Counted from the first letter of the stretch, positions 15,595-25,058 are shown. The stretch: 64,000 nt of DNA from Cupriavidus plantarum (GCF_905397285.1 NZ_CAJPUX010000003.1:124001-188000), one strand, 5' to 3'. Numbers and translations are program-made. Notes: generated from the letters alone by a model not told the origin.

Positions 15595-16875
15595 ATGACC
15601 GAGTTCGATCTCAACCAGTATATGGACCGCGTCGGCCAGCAGGCCCGCGCCGCGTCGCGCGCGATGGCGCGTGCCTCCACCGCCGACAAGAACCGCGCGC
15701 TCTTGACCATCGCGGCGGCGATCCGGCGCGATGCCGACAAGCTCAAGGCGATCAACGCGCGCGACGTCGAGCGCGCGCGCGCGAATGGGCAGGACGCGGC
15801 GTTCGTCGACCGGCTCACGCTGTCGGACAAGGCCATCACGACGATGGCGGCCGGCCTCGAGCAGATCGCCGCGCTGGCCGATCCGATCGGCGAGATCTCC
15901 AACATGAAGTTCCGCCCGACGGGCATCCAGGTGGGCCAGATGCGCGTGCCGCTCGGGGTGATCGGCATCATCTACGAATCGCGTCCGAACGTGACCATCG
16001 ATGCGGCGGCGCTGTGCCTGAAGTCCGGCAACGCGACGATCCTGCGCGGCGGATCGGAAGCCATCGAATCGAATACCGCGCTGGCCGCGCTGGTGGCGGA
16101 GGGCCTCTCCGCCGCGGGACTGCCGGCGGAAGCGGTGCAGGTCATCGAGACCACGGACCGTGCGGCCGTGGGCCGCCTCATCACGATGACGGAATACGTG
16201 GACGTGATCGTGCCGCGCGGCGGCAAGAGCCTGATCGCGCGGCTGATGGAAGAAGCGCGCGTGCCGATGATCAAGCATCTGGACGGCATCTGCCATGTCT
16301 ACGTCGATGACGACGCGGACGTGGAGAAGGCCGTGCGCGTGTGCGACAACGCCAAGACGCAGCGCTACGCCCCCTGCAACACGATGGAGACGCTGCTGGT
16401 CGCGCGCGGCATCGCCGCCACGGTGCTGCCGCCGCTGTGCCGCATCTATCAGGACAAGGGCGTGGAGCTGCGCGTGTGCGCGGACACGCGCGCGACGCTG
16501 GAAGCCGCCGGCTTCACGGGCCTCGTGGATGCGACCGAGGAAGACTGGCGCCTCGAATACCTGGCGCCGGTGCTCGCCATCCGTACCGTGGACGGGCTCG
16601 ATGCCGCCATTGCCCATATCAACACCTACGGCTCGGCGCACACGGACTCGATCATCACCGAGAACTACAGCACGGGCATGCGCTTCCTCCGCGAGGTGGA
16701 CTCCGCGAGCGTGATGATCAACGCCTCGACCCGCTTCGCCGACGGCTTCGAGTACGGCCTCGGCGCGGAGATCGGTATCTCGAACGACAAGCTGCATGCG
16801 CGCGGCCCGGTGGGTCTGGAAGGGCTGACTTCGCTCAAGTACGTGGTCTTTGGCCACGGCGAGATCCGGAGCTGA
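15595..16875 (+). CDS. proA: glutamate-5-semialdehyde dehydrogenase (gamma-glutamyl phosphate reductase)
   Basis: A 426-residue proline-biosynthesis enzyme reducing gamma-glutamyl phosphate to the semialdehyde with NADPH. The catalytic cysteine is Cys261 in [12 protein letters not shown]. Other family blocks are [27 protein letters not shown] and [20 protein letters not shown]. Length fits. proC, the last enzyme of the same pathway, is 34 kb away on the minus strand. Confidence 0.96.
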   Translation: MTEFDLNQYMDRVGQQARAASRAMARASTADKNRALLTIAAAIRRDADKLKAINARDVERARANGQDAAFVDRLTLSDKAITTMAAGLEQIAALADPIGEISNMKFRPTGIQVGQMRVPLGVIGIIYESRPNVTIDAAALCLKSGNATILRGGSEAIESNTALAALVAEGLSAAGLPAEAVQVIETTDRAAVGRLITMTEYVDVIVPRGGKSLIARLMEEARVPMIKHLDGICHVYVDDDADVEKAVRVCDNAKTQRYAPCNTMETLLVARGIAATVLPPLCRIYQDKGVELRVCADTRATLEAAGFTGLVDATEEDWRLEYLAPVLAIRTVDGLDAAIAHINTYGSAHTDSIITENYSTGMRFLREVDSASVMINASTRFADGFEYGLGAEIGISNDKLHARGPVGLEGLTSLKYVVFGHGEIRS

Positions 16876-16880
16876 CGCCC

Positions 16881-17303
16881 ATGCTCTGGATCAAGTCGTT
16901 CCATATCCTGTTCGTGATCTCGTGGTTCGCCGGGTTGTTCTATCTGCCGCGGATCTTTGTCAATCTGGCGATGGAAACCGATGCCGCGGCCACGCAGCGG
17001 CTGCTGCTGATGGCGCGCAAGCTGTTCCGCTTCATGACGATTCTGGCCGTGCCCGCCGTGGTGTTCGGGCTGTGGCTGTTCCTCGGCTACGGCATTGGAC
17101 GCGGACCCGGGCAGGGGTGGATGCATGCCAAGCTGGCGCTGGTGGTCGTGCTGATCGGCTATCACCATGGCTGCGGTGTGTTGCTGCGCAAGTTCGAGGC
17201 GGGCCGCAATACGCGGTCGCATACGTTTTATCGCTGGTTCAACGAATTGCCGGTGCTCGTGCTGCTGGCGATCGTCATCCTGGTCGTGGTCAAGCCCTTT
17301 TGA
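16881..17303 (+). CDS. hemJ: HemJ/CopD-family membrane protein, probable protoporphyrinogen IX oxidase
   Basis: A 140-residue, four-helix membrane protein beginning MLWIKSFHILFVISWFAGLFYLPRIFV. The early His in KSFHI and the GWMHAKLALV segment (His plus Lys) match residues described as conserved in HemJ. This haem-containing enzyme oxidises protoporphyrinogen IX to protoporphyrin IX in many Gram-negative bacteria that lack HemG/HemY. It starts 5 bp after proA and is followed 12 bp later by the HCCA-isomerase-like gene, so these are likely co-transcribed. It could instead be annotated only as a CopD-family protein. Confidence 0.75.
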   Translation: MLWIKSFHILFVISWFAGLFYLPRIFVNLAMETDAAATQRLLLMARKLFRFMTILAVPAVVFGLWLFLGYGIGRGPGQGWMHAKLALVVVLIGYHHGCGVLLRKFEAGRNTRSHTFYRWFNELPVLVLLAIVILVVVKPF

Positions 17304-17315
17304 ACTGAGGACATG

Positions 17316-17921
17316 ATGAGCAAGCAGGTCGAGTATTTCATGGCGCCACAGTCGCCGTTCGTCTATCTGGGGCATGCGCGCTTCGTCGAGATTGCCGCGC
17401 GCCACAAGGCGCAGGTCGTGCTCAAGCCGTGCGACCTCGGCAAGGTCTTCTCGGTGTCCGGCGGACTGCCGCTGGCGCAGCGTCCGCCGCAGCGCCAGGC
17501 GTACCGCCTCGTCGAAATCCAGCGGTGGGCGGAATTCCTCGGCATGCCCGTGAACCCGCATCCGACGTTCTTCCCCGTGTCCGGCGATCCGGCCGCGAAG
17601 GTCATCATCGCGGCGCAACTTGCCCATGGCACCGCGCGCGCGCTCGAACTGGCCGGCGCCTACTGCCGCGCGGTGTGGGCGGAGCAGCGCAATATCGCGG
17701 ACCCCGCCACGCTGGCGCAGATCGCCGATGCGCTCGAGTTCGACGGCGCCGGCCTGCTCAAGGCCAGCGAGGCGCAGGCCGTGCAGGCCGCCTACGCGCA
17801 GAACACCCAGGACGCAATTTCGGCGGGCGCTTTTGGCGTGCCGTGGTTCGTGCTGGACGGTCAGCCCTATTGGGGCCAGGACCGCCTCGAATTTCTCGAC
17901 CGCGCGTTGGCTGCCGGTTGA
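17316..17921 (+). CDS. 2-hydroxychromene-2-carboxylate isomerase-like (DsbA-fold, kappa-GST type) protein
   Basis: A 201-residue thioredoxin-fold protein of the HCCA isomerase/kappa glutathione transferase group. Typical blocks are VEYFMAPQSPFVYLGHARF at the N-terminus and GAFGVPWFVLDGQPYWGQDRL near the C-terminus. Some relatives isomerise 2-hydroxychromene-2-carboxylate in naphthalene catabolism, but no other aromatic-degradation gene is nearby, so the true substrate is unknown. ATG 17316 is preferred to ATG 17313 because GAGG then has a 5-bp spacing. Confidence 0.78.
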   Translation: MSKQVEYFMAPQSPFVYLGHARFVEIAARHKAQVVLKPCDLGKVFSVSGGLPLAQRPPQRQAYRLVEIQRWAEFLGMPVNPHPTFFPVSGDPAAKVIIAAQLAHGTARALELAGAYCRAVWAEQRNIADPATLAQIADALEFDGAGLLKASEAQAVQAAYAQNTQDAISAGAFGVPWFVLDGQPYWGQDRLEFLDRALAAG

Positions 17922-17945
17922 GGTTGTTTTTGTCTTGAGTCACGT

Positions 17946-19238
17946 ATGTCCATGAACGAACGGTCGCAGACCGAAAGCTTCTTCGCCCCCTGCCCGCGCG
18001 GTCTGGAAGCCGCACTGGCCGAGGAGCTGCGCGAGATCGCGCAGATGCCGGCCGTGGCCGCCACGGCGCCGTTCGCCGTGCACAAGGAAATGCCCGGCGG
18101 CGTGCCGTTCTCGGGTCCGCTGGCGGCCGCGTATGCGGTGAACCTGCACTCGCGCATCGCCAGCCGCGTGCTGCTGCGCGTGGCGCAGAAGCGCTATCGC
18201 CACGAAGACGATGTGTACGCGCTGGCGCGCGCGCAGCGCTGGGAGAACTGGTTCTCGCCGGATGAGACGCTGCGCGTCGACATCACCGCGCACAAGTCGC
18301 CGCTGCAGAGCCTGAATTTCGTCGGACTGCGCGTCAAGGACGGCATCTGCGATGCCATGCGCGACCGCCTGGGCGCGCGGCCCAGCGTCGATACCGTGAG
18401 CCCGGACGTGCGCGTCTACGCGCATCTGACCGAGTTCGACTGCACGATCTACCTCGATACCACGGGTGAGCCGCTGTTCAAGCGGGGCTGGCGCATGGAG
18501 AAGGGCGAGGCGCCGCTCAAGGAGAACCTTGCGGCTGGAATCCTGCGTCTGGCCGGCTGGGTGCCGGGTCAGACCGCACGACCGTTCTACGACCCGATGT
18601 GCGGCAGCGGCACGTTCCTCGTCGAGGCCGCGCAGGTCGCGCTCGGGCTGGCACCGGGCGCGGCTCGCACCTTCGCGTTCGAATGGCTCAAGGGCGCCGA
18701 TACCCGCGCCTGGGAGGCGCTGCGCGCCGACGCCCAGCGCGCGCGCGAGGCGGCGCAGCGCATCGATCCCGCCACGCTACGCGTGGTCGGTTCGGATATC
18801 TCCACGGGAATGCTCGGCATGGCCGAGGCCAACTGGGAACGCGCGGGCTTGCCCGGTGCGGCGCAACTGAAGCAAGTGGACGCTCGCTTTGTACAGCCGC
18901 CTTTTGCGGAGCCCGGTATGCTGCTTATGAACCCGCCATACGGTGAGCGGATTGCCGTGCGCGGCGAGCGCCGTCAGCCGGCCGACGAGCCGCCGCGCGA
19001 CGAGGCCGAGGAAGCCGCCGCGAACCAGTTCGCGAGCGCGTTCGCGACGACGCTCAAGCAGCAGTTCGCGGGATGGCAGGCTTGGGTGTTCACGGGCGAC
19101 ATGTCGATGCCCAAGCGCATGCGGCTGAAGGAATCGCGCCGCACGCCGCTGTTCAACGGCAACATCGAATGCCGGCTCTTCCGGTTCGATATGGTGCGGG
19201 GCGGCAATCGCGCGGCCGCGGAAGACAAGCCGCAGTAG
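17946..19238 (+). CDS. THUMP-domain class I SAM-dependent RNA methyltransferase (RlmL N-terminal type)
   Basis: A 430-residue protein with an N-terminal THUMP-containing region (about residues 1-160, opening FFAPCPRGLEAALAEEL). A methyltransferase domain follows, with the SAM motif FYDPMCGSGTFLVEAAQ and the catalytic NPPYGER. This is the architecture of the N-terminal half of E. coli RlmL, which makes m2G2445 in 23S rRNA. E. coli fuses a second methyltransferase (RlmK) that is absent here, so the protein is shorter (430 versus about 700 residues). The exact target nucleotide is inferred from the family. It faces the response regulator gene convergently. Confidence 0.87.
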   Translation: MSMNERSQTESFFAPCPRGLEAALAEELREIAQMPAVAATAPFAVHKEMPGGVPFSGPLAAAYAVNLHSRIASRVLLRVAQKRYRHEDDVYALARAQRWENWFSPDETLRVDITAHKSPLQSLNFVGLRVKDGICDAMRDRLGARPSVDTVSPDVRVYAHLTEFDCTIYLDTTGEPLFKRGWRMEKGEAPLKENLAAGILRLAGWVPGQTARPFYDPMCGSGTFLVEAAQVALGLAPGAARTFAFEWLKGADTRAWEALRADAQRAREAAQRIDPATLRVVGSDISTGMLGMAEANWERAGLPGAAQLKQVDARFVQPPFAEPGMLLMNPPYGERIAVRGERRQPADEPPRDEAEEAAANQFASAFATTLKQQFAGWQAWVFTGDMSMPKRMRLKESRRTPLFNGNIECRLFRFDMVRGGNRAAAEDKPQ

Positions 19239-19271
19239 GTTCTGCGAGGCCTGGGCCGATCGTTCTGGCCG

Positions 19272-20315
19272 CTAGGCCTTGCGGTGCGTCAGCGCTTCGG
19301 GGTTGCGCGCGAACTCGGCCAGGAAGCTCTGGAGGCTCACGACGGGCTCCTGCAGCAGATGGCGCGGCAGGTCGAACAGGGCGTAGAAATATTCTTCTCG
19401 CCCTTCGCAGCGCTCCGCCGGCAGGCAGTACTGCTCCCAATCCACGCATGCCGGCGTGTACATGCCGTTGCCGGGCCAGAAGAACGGCACGATGCGGCCT
19501 TCCCGCAGGCCCTCGATCAGCGCGGCCGGCGCTTCGTACGCCTCCGCCGACTCCACCTGGCTCATCAGCCCCGCGCGCGTCTCGATGACCATCAGCGTCG
19601 CATGGCCCTGCGCGGTCAGCAGCAGGATGCCGACCGGGTTCGGATACAGGTAGTACTCGACGAAGTTGTAACGGGCGACGGTCTGCCGCACGCGCTCGGC
19701 CATGACCGGATCGGACAGGAACGAATACGAATGCCGCGTCAGCAGTTCGCGCAGCGTGCGCGACAGCGTGGCGAAGTACTGTTGCTGCAGCGCCTCGATC
19801 TCCTGATCGAGCCGCGCGACCATATTCGGGTCGTGCTTCTTGACGTAGCGGTCGATCAGGCCGTTGTTGAAGCCCTGGATCGCAATGCTCTCGTCGGCGG
19901 TGCCCGTCAGCAGGATGGTCTTGCACGGCAGGTCGGAGAGCGCCTGGCAGAACTCGAGCCCGTCCATCTGCGGCATCGAGTAGTCGACGACGATCACCCC
20001 GGGCTGCAGGAAGCGATGCACGTCGTGAATCTGCCGGTGGATGCGGTCGACGTCGAGCTGCACGGTACGCCGTTCGCTGAGGAACGTCAGGTCGTCGTGC
20101 GTGACACGTACGGGCAGGAAGCCCGGGTAGCGCGTGTCGTACGACTCGCGGATCCATGCCAGCGCCTCGCGCGGATCGGTGAAGCTGACCACCGCACGCG
20201 ATGCATCCATCTGAAAGGCCAGACTGTCGATGAACGACTTGCTGTCGTCAACGAGTACGGTCAGGACTGGGTGATGGAAGACCGACAGGTTTCTGTCGTG
20301 CGGGTTGAAAGTCAT
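19272..20315 (-). CDS. response regulator with an inserted receiver segment and uncharacterised output region
   Basis: A 347-residue protein. The receiver domain starts around residue 17 (LTVLVDDSKSF, acidic pair Asp23/Asp24). The predicted phospho-acceptor is Asp111 in VIVVDYSMPQMDG, followed by LLTGTADE and VKK, so all receiver landmarks are present. Between the second helix and the third strand there are about 40 extra residues (about 60-102). Residues about 150-347 form no output domain I recognise: no helix-turn-helix, GGDEF or EAL. ATG 20315 is chosen because 29 upstream residues of the open frame are unlike a protein start. It lies 193 bp downstream of pntB behind a strong hairpin. A link to the Phc phosphorelay is possible but unproven. 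Confidence 0.7.
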   Translation of the reverse strand: MTFNPHDRNLSVFHHPVLTVLVDDSKSFIDSLAFQMDASRAVVSFTDPREALAWIRESYDTRYPGFLPVRVTHDDLTFLSERRTVQLDVDRIHRQIHDVHRFLQPGVIVVDYSMPQMDGLEFCQALSDLPCKTILLTGTADESIAIQGFNNGLIDRYVKKHDPNMVARLDQEIEALQQQYFATLSRTLRELLTRHSYSFLSDPVMAERVRQTVARYNFVEYYLYPNPVGILLLTAQGHATLMVIETRAGLMSQVESAEAYEAPAALIEGLREGRIVPFFWPGNGMYTPACVDWEQYCLPAERCEGREEYFYALFDLPRHLLQEPVVSLQSFLAEFARNPEALTHRKA

Positions 20316-20404
20316 GGTGCGATAGATGTCGGCTGACGGCGGCGGGCTGGAGCGAAGGCCAGTATAGCGCGCCAGCAGGTCCGTGCAACCTGCGCACCGC
20401 AAAG

Positions 20405-20435
20405 CATGCGGCCGGCGTTGTCAGCCGGCCGCATG
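20405..20435 (-). terminator. strong hairpin after pntB
   Basis: The perfect 12-bp arms catgcggccggc and gccggccgcatg flank a 7-nt loop, 74 bp after the pntB stop. Only a short T run follows on the minus strand, so termination may be partial. Confidence 0.55.
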
Positions 20436-20508
20436 ACTTCGATAACGTTGATTTCAGGTCTTCACGACTCTTTAATCTGAAGACCCGTTCGCGTGGAAAA
20501 CCGCACGA

Positions 20509-21978
20509 TCATTCGACGGCCTTGACCATGTCCTCCACGACCTTCTTGGCATCGCCGAACACCATCATCGTCTTGTCCATGTAGAACAATTCGTTGTCGA
20601 GGCCGGCGTAGCCCGCCGCCATCGAACGCTTGTTGACGATGATCGTCTTGGCCTTGTACGCCTCGAGGATCGGCATGCCCGCGATCGGCGACTTCGGATC
20701 GGTCTTGGCCGCCGGGTTGACCACGTCGTTGGCGCCCAGCACCAGCACCACGTCGGCCTGCCCGAACTCGCCGTTGATGTCCTCCATCTCGAACACCTGA
20801 TCGTACGGCACCTCGGCTTCCGCCAGCAGCACGTTCATGTGGCCGGGCATGCGGCCCGCCACGGGGTGGATCGCGTACTTCACCGTCACCCCGTGCTCGG
20901 TGAGCTTGGCGGTCAGTTCCTTGAGCGCGTGCTGCGCGCGGGCGACGGCCAGGCCGTAGCCCGGGACGATGATCACGGTCTCCGCATTGCTCATCAGGAA
21001 CGAAGCGTCGTCGGCCGAACCGGACTTGACCGGACGCTGCTCCTGCTTGCCCGCGCTCGCGCCGCCGGCTTCGCCGCCGAAGCCGCCCAGAATCACGTTG
21101 AAGAACGACCGGTTCATCGCCTTGCACATGATGTACGAGAGGATGGCGCCGGAGGAGCCGACCAGCGAGCCGGCGATGATCAGCATCGGGTTGTTCAGCG
21201 AGAAGCCGATGCCCGCCGCCGCCCAACCCGAGTACGAGTTCAGCATCGACACGACCACGGGCATGTCCGCGCCGCCGATCGGGATGATGATCAGCACGCC
21301 GAGCACGAACGCGATCGCGAGCATGATCAGGAACGGCAGCCATGCCTGCGACAGGAAGAAGATGATGCCGAAGCCGATCATCGCGATGGCCAGCAGCAGG
21401 TTCAGCCAGTGCTGGCCCGGGAACACGACGGGCGCACCCTGGAACAGCCGGAACTTGTAGCGGCCCGCGAGCTTGCCGAACGCGATGACCGAACCGGAGA
21501 ACGTGATCGCGCCGACGAAGCAGCCGATGAACAGTTCGACGCGGTTGCCCGTCGGGATCAGGTGCGAGCCCGGCGCGGTGATGCCGAACGCAGCCGGCTC
21601 CGCCACGGCCGCCACGGCGATGAACACCGCGGCGAGGCCGATCAGCGAGTGCATGGCCGCGACAAGCTCGGGCATCTTGGTCATCTCGACCTTGCGCGCC
21701 ACGTAGGCGCCGATGCCGCCGCCGACGACGAGCGCCGCGAAGATCAGGCCGATGCCGGTGCCGACCGAATGCTGCGCCGCGCCCGCCGCGAGGAATTCAT
21801 TCTTGAGCTTGACGATGAGGACCAGCGTGGTCACGGCGGCGATGGTCATGCCGGCCATGCCGAACGCGTTGCCGCGCCGCGCGGTGCCCGGGGACGACAG
21901 GCCCTTGAGCGCCTGGATGAAGCAGACCGACGCGACGAGGTACAGCAGCGTGACGAGGTTCATGCTGATGAGTTCCAT
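20509..21978 (-). CDS. pntB: NAD(P) transhydrogenase subunit beta
   Basis: A 489-residue inner-membrane protein of proton-translocating transhydrogenase, which uses the proton gradient to reduce NADP+ with NADH. The first 280 or so residues contain multiple membrane segments; the C-terminal NADP(H)-binding domain III has VIIVPGYGLAVARAQHAL, YAIHPVAGRMPGHMNVLLAEA and GANDVVNPAA. ATG 21978 shares one base with the TGA of pntAB (TGATG), implying coupled translation; a GTG one codon upstream is an alternative. Last gene of the pntAA-panD-pntAB-pntB group. Confidence 0.95.
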   Translation of the reverse strand: MELISMNLVTLLYLVASVCFIQALKGLSSPGTARRGNAFGMAGMTIAAVTTLVLIVKLKNEFLAAGAAQHSVGTGIGLIFAALVVGGGIGAYVARKVEMTKMPELVAAMHSLIGLAAVFIAVAAVAEPAAFGITAPGSHLIPTGNRVELFIGCFVGAITFSGSVIAFGKLAGRYKFRLFQGAPVVFPGQHWLNLLLAIAMIGFGIIFFLSQAWLPFLIMLAIAFVLGVLIIIPIGGADMPVVVSMLNSYSGWAAAGIGFSLNNPMLIIAGSLVGSSGAILSYIMCKAMNRSFFNVILGGFGGEAGGASAGKQEQRPVKSGSADDASFLMSNAETVIIVPGYGLAVARAQHALKELTAKLTEHGVTVKYAIHPVAGRMPGHMNVLLAEAEVPYDQVFEMEDINGEFGQADVVLVLGANDVVNPAAKTDPKSPIAGMPILEAYKAKTIIVNKRSMAAGYAGLDNELFYMDKTMMVFGDAKKVVEDMVKAVE

Positions 21979-22304
21979 CACGCGCCCTCCTTGCCGGCTC
22001 CCGCCTTCGCCTTCGGTTCCTTCTTCTTGAACATCTCCAGCATGCGCTGGGTCACGAGGAAGCCGCCGAACACGTTCACCGCGGCAAGCGCCACCGCGAG
22101 CGTGCCCATCACGCGGCCCACACCGCCTTCGGTCAGGCCGGCGGCGAGCATGGCGCCGACGATGATGATGGCCGAGATCGCATTGGTCACGGCCATCAGC
22201 GGGGTATGCAGCGCGGGCGTGACGGTCCAGACGACGTGGTAGCCCACGTAGATCGCCAGCACGAAGATGATCAGGTTGATCACCGTATGGTTCACCATCT
22301 CCAT
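21978..22304 (-). CDS. pntAB: NAD(P) transhydrogenase subunit alpha, membrane part
   Basis: A 108-residue membrane protein corresponding to the C-terminal transmembrane segment that is fused to the alpha subunit in E. coli. About three hydrophobic helices are visible, for example [20 protein letters not shown] and [16 protein letters not shown]. The C-terminus is Lys-rich. Three-subunit transhydrogenases with this split are common in alpha- and beta-proteobacteria. It directly precedes and overlaps pntB, while the soluble half (pntAA) is separated from it by panD. Confidence 0.92.
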   Translation of the reverse strand: MEMVNHTVINLIIFVLAIYVGYHVVWTVTPALHTPLMAVTNAISAIIIVGAMLAAGLTEGGVGRVMGTLAVALAAVNVFGGFLVTQRMLEMFKKKEPKAKAGAGKEGA

Positions 22305-22379
22305 CGACTTCTCCCTCCGTTTGCTTGAATTCTTCAGAATGCGGAAAACCGGGTCGACTTCTGTTGCTGCGGACTACGC

Positions 22380-22413
22380 AGGCGGGGCATCCTGGCTCGG
22401 GATGCCCCCGCCT
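22380..22413 (-). terminator. hairpin after panD
   Basis: aggcggggcatcc pairs with ggatgcccccgcct (one bulge) 6 bp after the panD stop. There is no T run, so this may be a processing or attenuation hairpin rather than a full terminator. Confidence 0.4.
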
Positions 22414-22418
22414 TCAGG

Positions 22419-22781
22419 TCAGACCTGCTTGATTTCCTTGATGCCGTTCTTCTCGTTGACGAGAATCACCTTCGGCTTGTACGTGCGGATTTCCTCGTCG
22501 GTCATCGGTGCATAGGTGCAGATGATCAGATGGTCGCCGAGGTGCGCGCGGCGCGCCGCGGCTCCATTGAGCGAGATCTCGCCGGTACCGCGCGCGCCCT
22601 TGATGATGTAGGTGGAAAAGCGTTCGCCGTTGTTCACGTTGTACAGCTCGATCTTCTCGAACTCTTTCATGTCGGCGGCTTCGAGGAGATCTTCGTCGAT
22701 TCCGCACGAGCCCTCGTAATTGAGGTCCGCCTGCGTCACGGTGACGCGGTGGAGCTTGGCGCGGAGCATGATGCGTTGCAT
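22419..22781 (-). CDS. panD: aspartate 1-decarboxylase precursor
   Basis: A 120-residue pyruvoyl-dependent enzyme making beta-alanine for pantothenate and coenzyme A. The self-cleavage site is Gly24-Ser25 in [10 protein letters not shown]; Ser25 becomes the pyruvoyl group. Other family blocks are [19 protein letters not shown] and [18 protein letters not shown]. Length fits. Unusually it sits between pntAA and pntAB on the same strand, with hairpins on both sides (22380-22413 and 22812-22835). Confidence 0.95.
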   Translation of the reverse strand: MQRIMLRAKLHRVTVTQADLNYEGSCGIDEDLLEAADMKEFEKIELYNVNNGERFSTYIIKGARGTGEISLNGAAARRAHLGDHLIICTYAPMTDEEIRTYKPKVILVNEKNGIKEIKQV

Positions 22782-22811
22782 GGGTAATACGTCCTTCAGG
22801 AGTGAAACATG

Positions 22812-22835
22812 CGGCGCCGGTCCATGCCGGCGCCG
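22812..22835 (-). terminator. hairpin between pntAA and panD
   Basis: The perfect arms cggcgccgg and ccggcgccg flank a 6-nt loop, 19 bp after the pntAA stop, without a convincing T tract. It may attenuate read-through into panD. Confidence 0.4.
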
Positions 22836-22853
22836 TCGGTGGGTAAAGCGGGG

Positions 22854-23975
22854 TCAGGCGGCCTGTCGGACAAGCTGGCCGTCGCGGCACATCAGGCAGG
22901 CCGCGACGATGTCGTCTTCGAGGTTCAGCGTGTAGCGGCCATCCTTGTCGATGACCAGCTTGAGAAAATCGAGCACGTTGCGCGCGTAGAGCGCGGACGC
23001 GTCGGCGGCCACCATGCTGGCCAGGTTGGTATGGCCGACGAGGATCACGCCGTGGCGTTCCACGACTTCATCGGCCACGGTCAGCGGGCAGTTGCCACCC
23101 TGCGCGGCGGCGAGGTCGACCACGACCGAGCCGGGCTTCATCTGCTGGACGGTTTCTTCCTTCAGCAGTACCGGCGCCTTGCGGCCCGGAATCAGCGCGG
23201 TGGTGATGACGATGTCCGCCTGGCGCGCGCGTTCGTGCACGAGCTCGGCCTGGCGGCGCATCCAGTCGGCGGGCATCGGGCGCGCGTAGCCGCCCACGCC
23301 CTGCGCGATCTCGCGCTCCTCGTCCGTCAGGAACGGCACGTCGAGGAACTTGGCGCCGAGCGATTCGATCTGCTCCTTCACGGCGGGCCGCACGTCGGAC
23401 GCTTCGATCACCGCGCCGAGGCGCTTGGCCGTCGCGATGGCCTGCAGTCCCGCGACGCCGGCGCCGAGGATCAGCACGCGCGCCGCCTTCACGGTACCGG
23501 CCGCGGTCATCAGCATCGGCATGAAGCGCTGGTAATGATGGGCGGCGATCAGCACGGCCTTGTAGCCGGCGATGTTGGCCTGCGACGACAGCACGTCCAT
23601 GCTCTGCGCCCGCGTGGTGCGGGGCGCGGCCTCGAGCGCGAACGCCGTGATCGAGGCCGCCGTCATGCGCGCGTTGTTTTCGATGTCGAAGGGATTGAGC
23701 ATGCCGATGAGCACCGTGCCGGGCTTCATCAGCGCGCGCTCCGCGTCGTCGGGCGCGCGCACCTTGAGCACGATCTCCGCGCCGTAGGCCTCGGCCGCCG
23801 AGCCGATACGGGCGCCGACGGCCTCGTACGCGCCGTCGGGCTGGCTCGCCCTGACGCCCGCGCCGGTCTGCACCGTGACCTGGTGCCCCTGCGCCACGTA
23901 CTTCTTGACGGTCTCCGGGGTGGCGGCGACACGAGTTTCGCCTGCCCGCGTCTCCAGCGGGATACCGATGTGCAT
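22854..23975 (-). CDS. pntAA: NAD(P) transhydrogenase subunit alpha part 1
   Basis: A 373-residue soluble NAD(H)-binding subunit, similar to alanine dehydrogenase. MHIGIPLETRAGETRVAATP is the canonical N-terminus; LILGAGVAGLQAIATAKRLG is the nucleotide-binding motif; VVDLAAAQGGNCPLT lies in the C-terminal half. ATG 23975 is preceded by GGAG at 8 bp; the frame extends 39 codons upstream without family similarity. Works with PntAB and PntB in the inner membrane. First gene of the group; its promoter must lie in the 267-bp gap to the divergent porin gene. Confidence 0.93.
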   Translation of the reverse strand: MHIGIPLETRAGETRVAATPETVKKYVAQGHQVTVQTGAGVRASQPDGAYEAVGARIGSAAEAYGAEIVLKVRAPDDAERALMKPGTVLIGMLNPFDIENNARMTAASITAFALEAAPRTTRAQSMDVLSSQANIAGYKAVLIAAHHYQRFMPMLMTAAGTVKAARVLILGAGVAGLQAIATAKRLGAVIEASDVRPAVKEQIESLGAKFLDVPFLTDEEREIAQGVGGYARPMPADWMRRQAELVHERARQADIVITTALIPGRKAPVLLKEETVQQMKPGSVVVDLAAAQGGNCPLTVADEVVERHGVILVGHTNLASMVAADASALYARNVLDFLKLVIDKDGRYTLNLEDDIVAACLMCRDGQLVRQAA

Positions 23976-24242
23976 CGTCAATTTCTCCTTATGAGATATC
24001 AATCCGATACCGCAGTTTTTGCGCAGCTTACCCGAATATGCGTGGGGATGGTGACCGAGCTGTCGGATTTTTGTCGGATCGCCACGACCCATTTTGTCTT
24101 CGCATCAAACCGGCGAATTGATGCGGTTTAGCGCGGACGCGGTCGCCTTTTGACACCGAATTGATACGTGGCTCCGTATCGTGCGGGTCACGCCGCCCGG
24201 GGACCCTCGGGCGCGCGCACCTCCAACTCGTCTTTCATCGTC

Positions 24243-25058
24243 ATGATCGCCTCGCGTCTGTTTACCGCCGTTCCCTCCACCGTCATCCTGACTGCCGCGC
24301 TCGCCGTGCCCCTCGCGATGCCAGTCTCTTCCGCCATCGCGCAGGAGGCCTCGGCCGCGGAGACGGCCGGCGAAGTCTCTCCCCACACGTTCACCGCGAA
24401 CGTGACGCTCGCCAGCGAATACCGCTATCGCGGCCTCATGCAGACCGACCGCCGCCCCGCGATCCAGGGCGGCTTCGACTATGCGCATTCGAGCGGGCTG
24501 TACGTGGGCAACTGGAACTCGAACATCAGCTGGCTTTCGGACAGCAACGCCGAAGTCTCGGCGCCCATCGAGATGGACTTCTACGGCGGCTTCCGCAACA
24601 GCGTGAACGTGGCCGGCGCGGACATCGCCTACGACGTCGGCGTGCTCGAGTACTACTACCCGGGGGACTATCCCTCGGGCTTCACGCGTCCGTACACCAC
24701 CGAGGTGTATGCGAGCGTCGGCTACGGTCCCGTCACGCTGAAGTACTCGCATGCGCTGACCAACCTGTTCGGCTTCGCGGACAGCAAGAACAGCTATTAC
24801 GTGGACCTCTCGGCCAACGTGCCGCTCAACGTCTGGGACCTCACGTTCAACGCGCACGTCGGCTACCAGAAGGTCCGCAACGTCGTGGATGCCTCGTACA
24901 CGGACTGGAAGGTCGGCCTGACGAAGGACTTCGGCAAGGGCCTCTCGGTCGCGGTGGCGTACCTCGATACCAACGCGGCGCGCGGCGTCTATACGAACAC
25001 CCAGGGCCGCTACATGGGCCGCGCCACGGCGTTCGCGTCGATCACCAAGACGTTTTGA
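24243..25058 (+). CDS. TorF-family putative porin
   Basis: A 271-residue protein with a signal peptide (MIASRLFTAVPSTVILTAAL, cleavage probably after AIAQ-A) followed by an outer-membrane barrel-like sequence rich in aromatic and Gly residues. FTANVTLASEYRYRGLMQTDRRPA near the mature N-terminus and the terminal phenylalanine of ASITKTF are typical of TorF/Gcw_chp-family proteins. The substrate is unknown. The frame runs 25 codons further upstream, but ATG 24243 begins the signal peptide. A consensus -35 (TTGACA, 24150-24155) lies upstream without an obvious -10. The gene is divergent from pntAA. Confidence 0.78.
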   Translation: MIASRLFTAVPSTVILTAALAVPLAMPVSSAIAQEASAAETAGEVSPHTFTANVTLASEYRYRGLMQTDRRPAIQGGFDYAHSSGLYVGNWNSNISWLSDSNAEVSAPIEMDFYGGFRNSVNVAGADIAYDVGVLEYYYPGDYPSGFTRPYTTEVYASVGYGPVTLKYSHALTNLFGFADSKNSYYVDLSANVPLNVWDLTFNAHVGYQKVRNVVDASYTDWKVGLTKDFGKGLSVAVAYLDTNAARGVYTNTQGRYMGRATAFASITKTF

